Assembly: GCA_036784855.1 (NCBI GenBank)
Contig: JAZDSV010000033.1
Span: 1-64,000 of the forward strand
DNA from: Aphelidium insulamus
Lineage: Eukaryota; Aphelidiomycota; Aphelidea; Aphelidiaceae
Length of the DNA: 64,000 nt
Direction: 5' to 3'
The position numbers were made by a program, and so were the translations under genes. This document shows, piece by piece, positions 23,324 through 35,675 of the stretch; the stretch's first letter is position 1; every line of letters begins with the position of its first letter. Below the pieces are notes generated by a model. It had not been told where the DNA came from, made no database searches, and saw only the letters and a program-made list of their open reading frames with translations.

Positions 23324-23968
23324 ATGTTAATAAATACCGATGGAGATGGAGCGTTCAAGACGGCATTGTACGCGCTCATTGCGTGGTACTGGCGCATTGT
23401 GCGGCACTGGAAGGCCGTGCTGGCAGTGGCCATGCAACGCCGCCCGGTCACCGCCAACAAGCCGCGGTCGGGAGATAAGAAATCACGGCAAATGCTAGTG
23501 GCAGCGTCCACAAGCAGCAGCGCACTTGTCACACCCGCGCGACACTCCAGCAAGGTCACCATCAATATCACATTTAGCAGTCCCGTGCGGGCGTATGAGC
23601 AGCTAAACAGTGCCGTCTCGGCCGTGTCCACCGTCACCACCAACAGCAAAACACCCAGTCCCCATAGCCAGCCGGCATGCAGCCCGCGTGACAGCTCCAC
23701 CGCCGCCGACATACCTACGCTGTGGCTCAACGGCACACTGGCAGACTCTGTCGTCGTTCAATACTATCAGCCACAGTCGACTGCGATCTCCGTATCTGCC
23801 ATTCCAACTGATACGCTCACACTTGACCATCATCACCAACATCAGCAGCAGCAGCAGCAGCAGCGGAATAGTACTCAGATAGTGCAGCAGCGACACCGCC
23901 GCCACGCGCAGCAAGAGTTCACCGTGCGCCGTCTGCACGAAATCCAAAGTGTCTGCACAACCTTCTGA
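23324..23968 (+). CDS. hypothetical low-complexity protein
   Basis: One open frame of 214 residues ending 19 bp before the next gene's start. The N-terminal part has a short aromatic, amphipathic stretch (FKTALYALIAWYWRIVRHW). The rest is Ser/Thr-rich with a His/Gln tract (HHHQHQQQQQQQ) and a basic tail. No domain recognised. An antisense frame of 151 codons overlaps it, but the sense frame is longer and has an ATG in a reasonable place. It could still be noncoding or part of a longer spliced gene. Confidence 0.4.
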   Translation: MLINTDGDGAFKTALYALIAWYWRIVRHWKAVLAVAMQRRPVTANKPRSGDKKSRQMLVAASTSSSALVTPARHSSKVTINITFSSPVRAYEQLNSAVSAVSTVTTNSKTPSPHSQPACSPRDSSTAADIPTLWLNGTLADSVVVQYYQPQSTAISVSAIPTDTLTLDHHHQHQQQQQQQRNSTQIVQQRHRRHAQQEFTVRRLHEIQSVCTTF

Positions 23969-23986
23969 TCTGAAGTGCAATAGATC

Positions 23987-25180
23987 ATGATGCTGTGCGA
24001 GTCGGACGTGTTGCGGGAAATCGTTTGCGGTTCCGTGCGTGCTTCATACGCGTGTACATATTCTGTGTGTATATGTATATCTATGTAGTCTGTGTATATC
24101 TGCATATAGATTTGTATGCGTACCCTTACTGCGTGCAGACGGCCGGCATATGCGGCAAGCTATTCGAGCACCCATTCGACACGGTCAAGGTGCGGCTGCA
24201 GACACAGACATCGCTCCTATCGTCCATGGCATCAACCCTCTCCACCACCACAAAGACACCTCCCGCATACCCGTTCACCGGGCCGCTGGAGTGCTTTCGC
24301 AAGACCATTGCCAAGGAGGGCTGGCTGGGCTTGTATCAGGTACTGATTATGTGCACCCAGCTTGTAGATGCGCGTGATAACATAATAACCTCTCCCTCAG
24401 GGCCTGCCTAGCCCATTGCTGGGCGCTATGGTGGAGAACGCCACGCTGTTTGGCGCGTACAACTTTATCCAGCAGCAGCTGCGCGACCTACGAGGACTCC
24501 ATAGCCCCGAGACACCGCTCGGTCTGGGCGATTTGTTTTTGTCTGGGGCGCTGGCCGGTTCCTTTGCCTCGGTGATACTGACCCCGGTGGAGCTGGTCAA
24601 GTGCCAGGTGCAGGTGCATCAAGTGCGCGCCGGGGCCTACATGCCCACCCACGTACACAGCCTCAATGATCGAGTCACGGTGCACGGCAAAAAGTACGGC
24701 ACTGTCACGGCATTCAAGGATATTGTGCGCACAAATGGCCTGCGTGGACTGTACCGCGGCTTCTCATGGACGTTTATCCGTGAGACTGGTGGCGGGGCTG
24801 CGTGGTTCGGGTCGTATGAGCTGGCGTGCCATTTCATGTTCTCGCGGAGTGAGGCCGGTCGAGGTGGCCAGGTGCCGTTTGATAAGAAGTTATTGCAGCC
24901 TTGGCAGTTGATGCTGGCTGGCGGCGTGGCCGGCCTGACCTACAATATGACATTCTTCCCCGCGGACGTCATGAAGTCGGTGGTGCAGAGTCAGTCCACT
25001 TCGCAGCCCATTGATTGTCGGCAAGCGGCTAGGCGTATCTATCGTGCAGACGGTATTCGCGGGTTCTACCGTGGGATGGGCATAACTCTGCTGCGCGCAG
25101 TGCCGAGTAATGCGATCATATTTCTGGTGTACGAAACACTGCATGATGCTTGGTCCAGTTATTGTATGCATAGAGTTTAG
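23987..25180 (+). CDS. mitochondrial carrier, ornithine/basic amino acid type
   Basis: Three exons: 23987-24034, 24139-24339, 24401-25180; 342 residues. It has the three mitochondrial-carrier repeats with their PX[DE]XX[KR] signatures: [27 protein letters not shown] and [12 protein letters not shown]. The start [16 protein letters not shown] joins directly to [15 protein letters not shown], which confirms the short first exon. The PVELVKCQ repeat and the overall layout fit the ornithine carrier group (fungal ARG-13/Ort1, animal SLC25A15), which exchanges ornithine, arginine or lysine across the inner mitochondrial membrane. Subfamily assignment is by motif only; a carnitine-type carrier is the main alternative. 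Repeat 2 has an insert of about 25 residues after VHQVRAG. Confidence 0.82.
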
Positions 25181-27260
25181 CGGGTGGAATTATATGTATC
25201 TGGTGTTATTGTGTGTTAATATATGTATGTGCAAAATTGAATTGAAAGGAAAGTAGGTTATATTTTTTGCATTTGTATTGTAAAAGATTCTTTGTAAGGG
25301 ACAAAGTGTGGCTTCACATTAGAACTGCCAGAAGCTTGAGCACACCATCTCTTAGCTAGATGAAGCGGTTGCTGCATTAATCAAGAGTAGAAGGTAATGT
25401 ATGGTGGAAATCGTTCCGCATGTCACTGGCATGGAGGGGTACACCCAGGTGTATTCTATATACATACACTCACCCCGATGACGTGGCATACTCTCACTGT
25501 TGACCATCTGATAGCGGGATAGCCCGTTGTGCATTTTCATTCTAAAGCCACTTGCACATAGGCACAGTGAGGAGAGCTGGATGCAGACACCGCTGTACAT
25601 GTGGGAATGGGGCGCCACATAGCCGTTGAAACAATCAGTGTGTGTCTACTGCAGCGGCGCTGTCTCATGGCGCAGCACCAACGGCAGCGCCCCACACCGC
25701 ACACACCATTGCATTGCACAGCTTTCCCGAGTGAGGGGCCTGTTTGTCGGTAAATCCGCGGACCCAGCCCCCAACACGTCAACACCGCGGCACCGATAAC
25801 GGGCAAGAGTCATCCCGCTGTGTCATGGCGGCTATAAAGGGCGGGTTCGCGCGCCGGCTCGCCTTTTTCTCGTTCATACAGCAACTTGCTTGCTGTTCTT
25901 GTCTGCTGCCTTCTCTGTCTTCCTGCGCTCTCTCTCCCCGCTCTCCCGCTTCCCCGCTATTCGTACCCTCGGGTACTTTCTCTTCTGATGCGCAAGAAGA
26001 AGTGCTCTGTGGCGCCTGCCTAGTAGAGGTAAGCGGAGGTAAGTGCGTGCGTCGTTCTTGAAGACTGCTCAAGGGCGGTGAGGTGGTGGTCATCCAGCAA
26101 GCACTCTCGTCCCTGAGGTGGTTACTAATACTGATGTCGTAGCTGTCGATGGGCCCCTAACTAACACGTAGCAAGGTATGTGTCTGTGACTGTCGGTGTA
26201 CTTCGACCCTATCTCATATTCGGTGCAGCGAGCCGTACAAGTTGAAGCTCCGAGTCTTTGAGTCGGTCCAGTTCAAGTGCCGCGAGGTGAAGACTGCGAC
26301 ATGCAGCAATTTCGAAACAAGGGCGCCATCGACGACAACAACCGACCGGTGCCGTTTCCCAGCCTACGTCGCCAACTTCGGCCCCGATCTCTGCAACGAC
26401 CGGCACCTCCGCGGCTTCTACGAGTCGAAATATTGATCAGCAATTAACATGAAAGTGAAGAAAGTGAAGCGAAATTTGGCAGTCCGAGAAGAGCGACACC
26501 AACGCAAGCTGGAGTGGCAAGCCGAGCGAGACCCCGCCATGAAGAAAAGACTGCACCGCGACTGGGGATGGCTTGCTGGGGACCGCCAGATGTCGAAGCC
26601 GACCTGTGCAACTCGATGACAAACCGATTCGAGGTCGACCAGAAATAAGTATTTCGCGGACGGCAATGCAGATGCTAATTCTCAAGACTGAGGCGGCGTG
26701 GCGTCTATTAATGAGTAATGCAGTCTAGTTGTATATCTGACCATGTACACATGTCTGTTTATGTGGCTGTGTTATACTCGATGTATTCTGGTGTTTGTCC
26801 GTACATGTGTATATGAAGGGTATCTGCCATCATTTGTATGTGTGTGCTTAATAAAACCATTTCGATCGATCGAGGGACGGACAAGATGGACAAGAACCGA
26901 CCAACCAAGAGACGATAGCCGAGTGTGGAGGTACTGGGCGACGATCACTGACAAAAAATTCCGGGGCTGCAATATGCCTTCGGGGGGCAGTCAGGATTAC
27001 AACAAATGGTGTTTATAAACACCGCCCCACGGTGTGCATGTACGCATCGTGGATGTGAAATGTAATAGAGTGCTGCGACCTGTTGATGTATGCATGTATG
27101 CTTGTTTGAGTCCAATGATGAGAGTCGCTCGCCAACCGACCAATCACAAGCGACTAGGTCGGCAAAGGTTTTCGCGCGCGACCACCACCACCCTTACTCT
27201 TGCGTCCATCCACTTGCTAGCTTGCTCACAACTCTACTACCACCACCACCACCACCACCA
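25181..27260. other. 2-kb gene-poor interval
   Basis: I find no convincing gene. Around 25,830 a TATAAAG-like box is followed by a pyrimidine-rich leader and a short frame starting ATGGCGGC (25825). From 26450 a 56-codon basic frame (MKVKKVKRNLAVREERHQRK) reads as possible coil but has no family match. Near 27010 there is a small inverted repeat (GGTGTTTATAAACACC). The last 200 bp before 27261, ending in a CAC-repeat, should be the promoter and leader of RPL7A. The middle could be a decayed mobile element, but I see no terminal repeats or recognisable element protein. Confidence 0.45.
27241..27260 (+). repeat. ACC triplet run touching the RPL7A start codon
   Basis: Six to seven tandem ACC/CAC triplets lie immediately upstream of the ATG of RPL7A, so they would be in the very end of the 5' leader. 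The last CCA provides an acceptable context for the start codon. Confidence 0.6.
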
Positions 27261-28385
27261 ATGGCAAAGTCTACCAGCAAGAAGGTTGCACCGCTTCCCG
27301 CAGCGGTCAAGAAGCCCTCTGCCGCGTCCAAGAACAAGACGCCCAAGAACCCGCTGATCGAGAAGGCGCCGCGTAACTTTGCCATTGGCAATGCCATCCA
27401 GCCCAAGCGTGACCTGTCGCGTTTCGTCAAATGGCCCGAGTACGTGCGTCTGCAGCGCCAGAAGGCCGTGCTGAAGATGCGTCTGAAAGTGCCGCCTCCC
27501 ATCAACCAGTTCTCGCGCGTGCTGGACAAGAACACGGGTATGCCATTTAACATGATGGTGTACGCTTGAAGCTAACGTGTCGTCAGCCACTCTGCTGTTC
27601 AAGCTGCTGAACAAGTACCGTCCGGAGACCAAGGTACAGAAGAAGGAGCGTATCACCGCCACTGCCGCCGCCACCGCCGAGGGAAAGAAGGTCGAGACCA
27701 AGAAACCCGTGGTGGTCAAGTACGGAATTAACCACATCACTGCGCTGGTTGAGGCCAAGAAGACCCAGCTGGTCGTCATTGCCAACGACGTCGACCCTAT
27801 TGAGGTAATTCATACTGCTTGCATTGCCGCTCGCCCTTTCCAAGGGAGCTACATGTAGCCCTGGCGCACTGTAGTTCCTGGGCGAGTGTGCAATCTAGTC
27901 GTGTTTGCCAGATACTGCGTGGTCATTTGTGGCCTAGCAGTAGCTGTGCATCTCGGCAATGACCCCTCCCAGCCGAACGGCTATTCACTCTATGTTTTAA
28001 TTGATTCGTGCGTTTTCGTAGATGGTTGTCTGGCTGCCGGCTCTGTGCCGCAAGATGGGTGTGCCGTACTGCATTGTCAAGGGCAAGGCCCGTCTCGGCA
28101 CTGTGGTCCACAAGAAGACCGCCACTGCCCTGGCGCTGACTGAAGTTAGCGGTGCGGACAAGCAGGAGCTGGCATCGCTAGTGTCGGCTGTAAAGGCCAA
28201 CTGTAAGCTAAATTCGTTTTTATTGCGATACATTTCACTTTGCTCACAATTTTTCAACAGTCAACGACAAGTCGGACGACATCCGCAAGACTTGGGGTGG
28301 CGGCATTATGGGCTTTAAGAGCCAGAAGGCCACCGCTGCCAAGGAGAAGCTGGCCGCCAAGGAAGCCGCCAGCCGTAAGCAATAA
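27261..28385 (+). CDS. RPL7A: 60S ribosomal protein L7a (eL8)
   Basis: Four exons: 27261-27537, 27587-27804, 28022-28202, 28261-28385; 266 residues, the usual size. The family is clear from [58 protein letters not shown], the L7Ae RNA-binding core [16 protein letters not shown] then [39 protein letters not shown], and the terminus [20 protein letters not shown]. It is a structural protein of the large ribosomal subunit that binds 28S and 5.8S rRNA. The long third intron (27805-28021) is the largest in the gene and could host a small RNA, as ribosomal protein introns often do, but I see no C/D or H/ACA boxes I would defend. Codon use is strongly GC-ending, as expected for high expression. Confidence 0.97.
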
Positions 28386-28486
28386 ACGGCTCTTCCTCCA
28401 CACATACCACACATACACAATATTGGCACGCCTCACTAAATAAAAAAGGTCTTGGACTTTCAGCTAGCTTATCATTCTATGTATTT

Positions 28487-30159
<1,673 letters not shown>

Positions 30160-30976
30160 TTTAGAGAGATTTTACGTAAGCAGGATGAAAGCAAAATCAT
30201 TCACACGTTGATCAACCAGAGAAAGGCATTCCCTGACTGGAACGTCCCACTGATGCTGAGGTGTCAGACTATAATGATGAGACGTTGGTTCAGTATGTGC
30301 ATAAACTGATGTAGCTGCTTCTCAACTACCACATGTCGACGGTAATGGAGGTGGAGGCTGTTGAGGCTGCAAAAAAACAGCCTACGATATGTTATGCCTT
30401 CCTTGCAGTTGTATGAATATTCTAAAATAAGTTCTATATTTATTTATATGCGGCCCGTCTTGATAACTTTATATGATCAAATATTCAGCAATTGAAACTC
30501 CCGAGATTGCAATGTCGATCCCGGGGTCCGTTGCCTTGGCCATTCTCGGGCCATCCTAGGGACGGAGTCGCGAGGCTCGGCCGTAATGTGCTTAATTCGG
30601 GTAAATAAATCATGACTATTCGTAAGCAGGCTTACATAATAATGTGCGTGTATCTATTCCCAAACACTGGCTGCCCACGACATTGGTGTGTATTTATGCA
30701 CCAGCGATCATCACACAAATGTCGTCAGCAGCCACGCCGATGACGTGTCAGCGAGTTCTGACAGTTGGGACGCTGTCCAATATTGTCTTGGACTGCGGAT
30801 ACTTCATCTGGATGTTGAAGTCAACTTTAAAGTTCTTCCCGACAAATTCTTCTTGCCCACCGAGTGCTAGCAGTGCGAGCTCCAACAAAGAAACGTCCAG
30901 TCCAACCACCTATAGTCCACACGATGAACCCCGCAGCCTCGAGTCCAGACATCATATATCAGCGTATATGCATAAT
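30160..30976. other. intergenic region with one dispersed-repeat copy
   Basis: No gene assigned. It holds a small hairpin (AGGCTG, seven-A loop, CAGCCT near 30362-30382), TA-rich sequence and, from about 30641, a repeat that recurs at 55171 (see separate entry). A 60-codon frame reads through that repeat and beyond. Confidence 0.45.
30641..30735 (+). repeat. dispersed repeat, copy A
   Basis: About 95 bp matching 55171-55265 at roughly 80 percent by eye. In one frame both copies encode the same peptide core, DIGVYLCTSDHHTNVVSS here and NIGTYLCTSDPHTNVVSS there, with several differences at third codon positions. This pattern suggests a once-coding segment rather than plain noncoding repeat. 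The parent gene or element is not recognised. Confidence 0.6.
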
Positions 30977-32509
30977 CTATGAAGGTAGATTTGCGTCCAA
31001 AAATTGACATCCGCGGTGAATGGCTTGCGCAGCCGTGGAGTGACCAAGTGCCCAGAACAGTTGGAAGACGTGCGTCATGTCGCGGTACACTTGGCAGGTG
31101 GCAGTGTCCACATATCCATCATCGTATGCGAGCATATCGCCTTCCTGCTCGCTACCATCCAGTTCATACAGCCATCTCCTTGTCAGTGGGCGCCCTTGCT
31201 GTTGCTGTCTGTGAGCAACAATGCGCTGGACAAGCGCCACTCCCTCATCGACCAGCGACTCGCACTCGCCCACCTGGACCAAGATGGCGTCTGGCAGCGA
31301 ATCCGATAGTTGTTGGCATGTTGCGAACCAGGGACTAGCATGTGGGTGGCGCAGTTTCTCGGGATGTGCCGCGTACGCCAGCGCCAGGTCAAATGGAAAC
31401 ACTGGCGCGTGCAGAATATCCGTGTGACTATGGCGCTGCCAAGATGAGAGTACTTGTGAGCCGGATGCGGCAGAAGTAGGTATTCCAGTAGTCGCCATGG
31501 TCGGCACACCGCCAGCGGCGCCACACGTCAAGTCGATCCACGGCGACTGCAGGAACACGCACCGCGGCTTTGCAAGCCGGCTGCAGTCGGCGCGGTCACG
31601 CATACGCAGCAAAGCACCCACAATGCATCCGGCGCCCGCGCTCTCGCCCACCCACGCAACCTGATTCGCTGCGTAACCAAGGCCGCCACTGCTCCGTGCG
31701 GTTGTCAGCCAGCGGTAAGTGGTGATCACGTCGTCCACCGCGGCCGGGAACGGATGTTCAGGCGCCAGTCGGTACTGCGGAATAACCACGGTGGCCCGAA
31801 GCTGTTTGCTATAGTGTAGCGCCAGTGCATAGTAGGACGGCTGGACGCGGAAACAGAACGCGCCGCCGTGCACCAATAGGACAACCCGTCGAGTGGGAGT
31901 CGTCGCCGGCAACGATCGGTGTGTGAGCACATCCACCGAAAAGCAACTACCGGTACCGTCTTCAGTAGATGTTAAAGTGTGACGCGTGTGCCGTGCAAAT
32001 GGCCAGTACGGCAGCGTGGGCACCAAGTCCGCGATGAGCATCTGGAACGAGCGCACGCATAAACTCTGCACCGCCAGCGATGATACTTGCGCCAAATCTT
32101 CGCTCTCAGAGTCCACAGGAATTGATTGCCGAAGATCTCTGGATGTTTCGGGATGCTTGTGTGAGGCAACGGCCGAGTGCCACAACTGTTGCTCCAGGTT
32201 CCAGCGATATTGAAACTGCATCGCATGCACCGCCAACTCTTGAGTCCACGACCATCCCGGGCGCTGTGGACCATGCCAAATGCGTCGCGGTATCACGATG
32301 CATAGCAGATACCACGCGCATGCAGCCAACAGACGCAACAGGTTCCATCGGCTGTGGTACGCGGCGTAAAAGTGTTTTAATATTGTGTCCGCGGATTCGT
32401 TAGTTACTTTAGCCTCGCTAAGAAGACTGGGTTCCTTCGTAATAGCTGGGGAACGCAGACGAAGCACTGGCGCCTCGACGCTCTCGGTCACCGTAATTGT
32501 GCGAGACAT
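30977..32509 (-). CDS. HSL-like alpha/beta hydrolase (fold 3), membrane-associated
   Basis: Single exon, 510 residues. An N-terminal hydrophobic stretch (LLRLLAACAWYLLCIVIPR, about residues 60-78) may anchor it in a membrane. The catalytic domain belongs to the hormone-sensitive-lipase/arylesterase group: LLVHGGAFCF (HGG oxyanion hole), YRLAPEHPFPAAVDD, GESAGAG (nucleophile Ser), and MTHVFQLF (catalytic His). The acid position sits in VQVGECESLVDEG, where Glu stands where many relatives have Asp. Expected to hydrolyse ester lipids or small esters. Between the SPWIDL block and the acid there is a Thr/Ser-rich insert. Upstream (32510-32700) is a short shared promoter region. Confidence 0.85.
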   Translation of the reverse strand: MSRTITVTESVEAPVLRLRSPAITKEPSLLSEAKVTNESADTILKHFYAAYHSRWNLLRLLAACAWYLLCIVIPRRIWHGPQRPGWSWTQELAVHAMQFQYRWNLEQQLWHSAVASHKHPETSRDLRQSIPVDSESEDLAQVSSLAVQSLCVRSFQMLIADLVPTLPYWPFARHTRHTLTSTEDGTGSCFSVDVLTHRSLPATTPTRRVVLLVHGGAFCFRVQPSYYALALHYSKQLRATVVIPQYRLAPEHPFPAAVDDVITTYRWLTTARSSGGLGYAANQVAWVGESAGAGCIVGALLRMRDRADCSRLAKPRCVFLQSPWIDLTCGAAGGVPTMATTGIPTSAASGSQVLSSWQRHSHTDILHAPVFPFDLALAYAAHPEKLRHPHASPWFATCQQLSDSLPDAILVQVGECESLVDEGVALVQRIVAHRQQQQGRPLTRRWLYELDGSEQEGDMLAYDDGYVDTATCQVYRDMTHVFQLFWALGHSTAAQAIHRGCQFLDANLPS

Positions 32510-32702
32510 GTTGCCGAATAAATTCTACAACAGATGGCAGCTCGTGCCACTTATATACAGCATATGACGTCATGGCAATGACGCCTATCTAACTTTAGCG
32601 CGCCGCTGTTTCAACACCTTGATATTCAGCAACAACATAAACACGACAGGCAACGATTGCTAATGGCCATAATTTGTCGTATGCTTTATATCTGTCTTTG
32701 AT

Positions 32703-34128
32703 CTACAACAGTTGCTTGTGCTCCGCGGCCACACTATGGTGACCTTCATAGTCTATATGGACGAATGCTCGCTGCACCGATTCCAGTGTTTCCAGTCCCA
32801 GCTGCAGGCCCTCTCCGATATCATGTGCTTCCTGCAGAGTCATTTCCGGTGGCAGTATAATGTCCACCTCCACTATAAGCTTCAGCCCCGAGTGATATGC
32901 GCGTACCTTATTCAACATTAATAAGTGATATTGCAAGTACATTGTTGTCAGCATGCACGTACCGTATCTACTTGTTCTATGCGCGGGTCAAAGCGCGATG
33001 CAAAGTAGGTTAATTGCCAGATGATGCTTCTGTCGGCGCCTCTGCCCGCCATCATAATCATATGACCTATGTAGCATGGGTATTAATACGAATATCACAC
33101 GATCTTTGATCAACACGCACCACGAGCAGTGTTGACCCAGTTGTAGAGAATAAAGAGGGAAAAGGCAATGGCACCAGTGGCATCAAACCACCACAGCTCG
33201 CCGCTGGTGTAGCGCATAATCAACAACGATATCATGGTCAGCGAGTTTGTGACCAGATCGTTGCGGTGGTCCTGCGACAACGCCTCACAGCTGGCATTGC
33301 GCGATGCCAATGCTTTACACCACGTAAACAGCACCAGCTTGACACCGATCACCGTGCCAATGATAATGAGGGCGAGCACGTCGATTGTTGGCACCTCGCC
33401 ACCACCTATCAACGACTGCGCGGACTGGATGATGATCTGTAGGGACGCCGTGGCCATCACGGAGGCAAATACAATAATGCCCAGGTTCTCGAAGCGCATC
33501 TTGCCCACGGGGTACTTGTGCCGGTCGGGCCGGCTCATCATGCGCTGCGTCGCAAACAGAATGGCGCCCGAGAACAGGTCCAGTGCACTGTCGATCGTGC
33601 TGGCCAGAATGGTCAACGAACCGCTGGCAATAAATATAATCAGCTTCATGATAAAGAGGCCGACGTTGGCCACGAATGAGCACGCGATGGCCCACTGCGG
33701 GGCATTGCCGTTGCAGCAACCAGCAAGCCTACTGCTGGAACGCGCGAGGCTCTGCGCCACATCTGACGCGGTGGTGCTGCTATCGCGGCCACCATTACCA
33801 TTTCGCAGCTGTCGCCGGTCCTCCATGCGCATGCCCGACTGCTCTTCGTAGCGGTGATGACTGTCCTCGACGTGCACGGGGGAGGAGGCGGGCGCCGCGC
33901 GTTGTATGGCCGAGATCTGACGATCCGTCTGGTCCATCATGTCGATGATTTCATTTTGCTCCGTGTAGAAGGCGCGCAGTTCACGGCTGCCACCATGCGT
34001 GTATCAGTAGGGAGTGTGTGTGCATGTACGTTGTATGGACCACTGACACCCCGGGCGCACCTCATGGACCGCAAATCATCGCGGCTCTTTCGCGCCATAA
34101 TTTTTCTGTCCTTCTTTAAAGCACTCAT
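32703..34128 (-). CDS. cation diffusion facilitator, Mn-type
   Basis: Four exons: 34128-34061, 33986-33121, 33066-32963, 32906-32703; about 413 residues. The N-terminus contains RELRAFYTEQNEIIDMMDQTDR, resembling the FYxxQNExI segment of the plant and fungal Mn-CDF (MTP8-11) group. Transmembrane helices begin at IACSFVANVGLFIMKLIIFI. Metal-site motifs are DSALD in helix 2 and DHRND in helix 5; DxxxD at both places is typical of manganese rather than zinc transporters. The cytosolic ferredoxin-like tail (LIVEVDIILPPEMTLQEAHD, HIDYE) is complete. It should export Mn2+ or a related ion from the cytosol into an organelle or out of the cell. The gene begins a few hundred bases from TRAPPC2L. Confidence 0.88.
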
Positions 34129-34786
34129 CTGCAGATTATGATATTTACAAATACATCAATATGTATTTGAAGACTCTGAAATAATTTTTGCCTTTTTAGA
34201 GCAGTGATCATATGTACTGCTGTCAGCAGACATTGTACAACGTCAAACGCGCAGCGTGACGCATTAATTGGCGTATTCGTAGGTGACGTTTCCATTCTTG
34301 AATTCAGGACATGACAGCTGTCACTTTGGGTATAAAAGCCGGGTTGTGCACGCCAAGATTGACGGGTTTACGTTAAGATGGAACAGGATGTTCAAGTATG
34401 TATGGAGGTGTCACTAACTAATTACGGCAGTTTCTCCTCTCCGTAAGTCCATTTGTGGTGTCTGCATGCAGCATCAATCTGATTAACTAGCGGGTTGTAT
34501 TGCACTGCAACAAGAGTATAACCAACCTCAAGCGTTGACAACCATGTTAAGAAGTAGAACATCTATATTTCATGCTTAATAAATATGCATAATTCAAAAA
34601 TTGTCGGCATGTAGTTACTATATTGTGCCTTGATGTTCCACTTGTGCGCATAGAATCGCATTCACATGTTATTAATAAAGAGACTCTTACTCTTAAATAC
34701 TTGTACTCGTCTATATTAGAGCGCATCTCCCCGCTAGATTAGGCTTCAAGGTGAACATTAAAACATATATTTACATCTCCACTGAA
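34129..34786 (+). other. intergenic region with TATA box and possible spliced micro-ORF
   Basis: Contains a perfect palindrome TGACAGCTGTCA (34312-34323), seven bases on a TATAAAAG box (34331-34338), and an ATG at 34378. From that ATG, three tiny exons (34378-34395, 34431-34442, 34472-34486) bounded by GTATGT...CAG and GTAAGT...CAG would encode only MEQDVQFLLSHQSD and a stop. AATAAA-type signals follow near 34578. The promoter elements look real. The peptide is too short to judge and could equally be the leader of a noncoding RNA. Confidence 0.35.
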
Positions 34787-35544
34787 ATGAATGTCCAAGC
34801 AGTCGCCGTCCTTGGGCGCCAGGTATGACAAACGGTGCTGTGGGCAACGTCGCCGCACTCATGGATACATCTAGAATAATCCGCTTTACTTGCGCAACTA
34901 TACCGGTGGCACGGATGGGGGCGGCATATCGGATCTGAGCTTGCACTGCATGCTGCACACCGTATTGGATGTGATGGAGGCACAAGCAGCGCAAGATGAA
35001 CGGAGCGGTGCGTCCGTGTCAGTTGTGTTGTGTGTGTGTGTGTGTGTGTGGTGTGTGTGTGTGTGTATGCATAGCTGGCTGACCGCCTCTTACATCTGAC
35101 ATGCATCATCAGTGAGTGCCAGGCCGTCTGCAGATGGGTATGCGGGATTGTTGTACGCGCTAGAGGACATGGCTGTGTACGGCTACACGGGCAATACACG
35201 CTGCAAGTTCATTGTCGTGCTGGGCATCACAGAGACTGTGGTGAAGGATGCCGACACTCGGCAGGTGCGTGTGTCGTGGCATGACACCATAATTACTGAT
35301 GTTGATGGTTGATGCACAGTTCTTGCGACGGCTCCACGCGCTCCACACCGCCCTGCTAGTCAACCCCTTCAGCGTGGGCAATGCGGTGGATGACACCGTG
35401 GGCTATCTGCACGACCACAGGCCGATAAAGTCCCCTTCATTCGACGCAGCCATTGATCGCCTGGTTCGCGACTGCTCATCGGGCAGCAGTGCCATTAAAT
35501 CGCCCTCCACCATGCAGTCTGGCGCCGTGAAGGTGGCACATTGA
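34787..35544 (+). CDS. TRAPPC2L: TRAPP complex subunit 2-like
   Basis: Four exons: 34787-34822, 34875-35007, 35113-35264, 35320-35544; about 181 residues. The longin-fold match is good: MNVQAVAVLGRQNNPLYLRN, LSLHCMLHTVLDVMEAQ, YAGLLYALEDMAVYGYTGNT, CKFIVVLGITETVVKDADTR and FLRRLHALHTALLVNPF. TRAPPC2L (Tca17 in yeast) is a small core-associated subunit of the TRAPP vesicle-tethering and Rab-exchange complexes at the Golgi. The tail from about residue 145 extends past the usual end and is Ser-rich. The second intron holds a GT microsatellite. The next gene begins about 130 bp downstream. Confidence 0.88.
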
Positions 35545-35569
35545 TCGTATAAAGTTGCTGTTTATTGTG

Positions 35570-35602
<33 letters not shown>

Positions 35603-35675
35603 GTGTGTGTGTGCTGTATATATGAAGTGCACACAGTTCAGAGTATTTACAGTGTTGGCCGCTCTGTATAACATC
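35545..35675 (+). repeat. TA microsatellite in the glutamate 5-kinase promoter
   Basis: A TA run of roughly 11 units (about 35571-35591) followed by mixed TATG and GT units sits between the TRAPPC2L stop and the glutamate 5-kinase start. Similar runs lie in introns or just upstream of other genes (2500, 4220, 4780, 40130). Confidence 0.6.

Noticed and set aside
25744-26685. Possible promoter and short gene or LTR-like remnant
   Set aside because: TATAAAG and short basic frames are present, but no terminal direct repeats, primer-binding site or recognisable element protein could be found, so I left it as unassigned sequence.
27805-28021. Possible snoRNA inside the large RPL7A intron
   Set aside because: The intron is long enough, but I could not find a convincing C/D box pair or H/ACA boxes.
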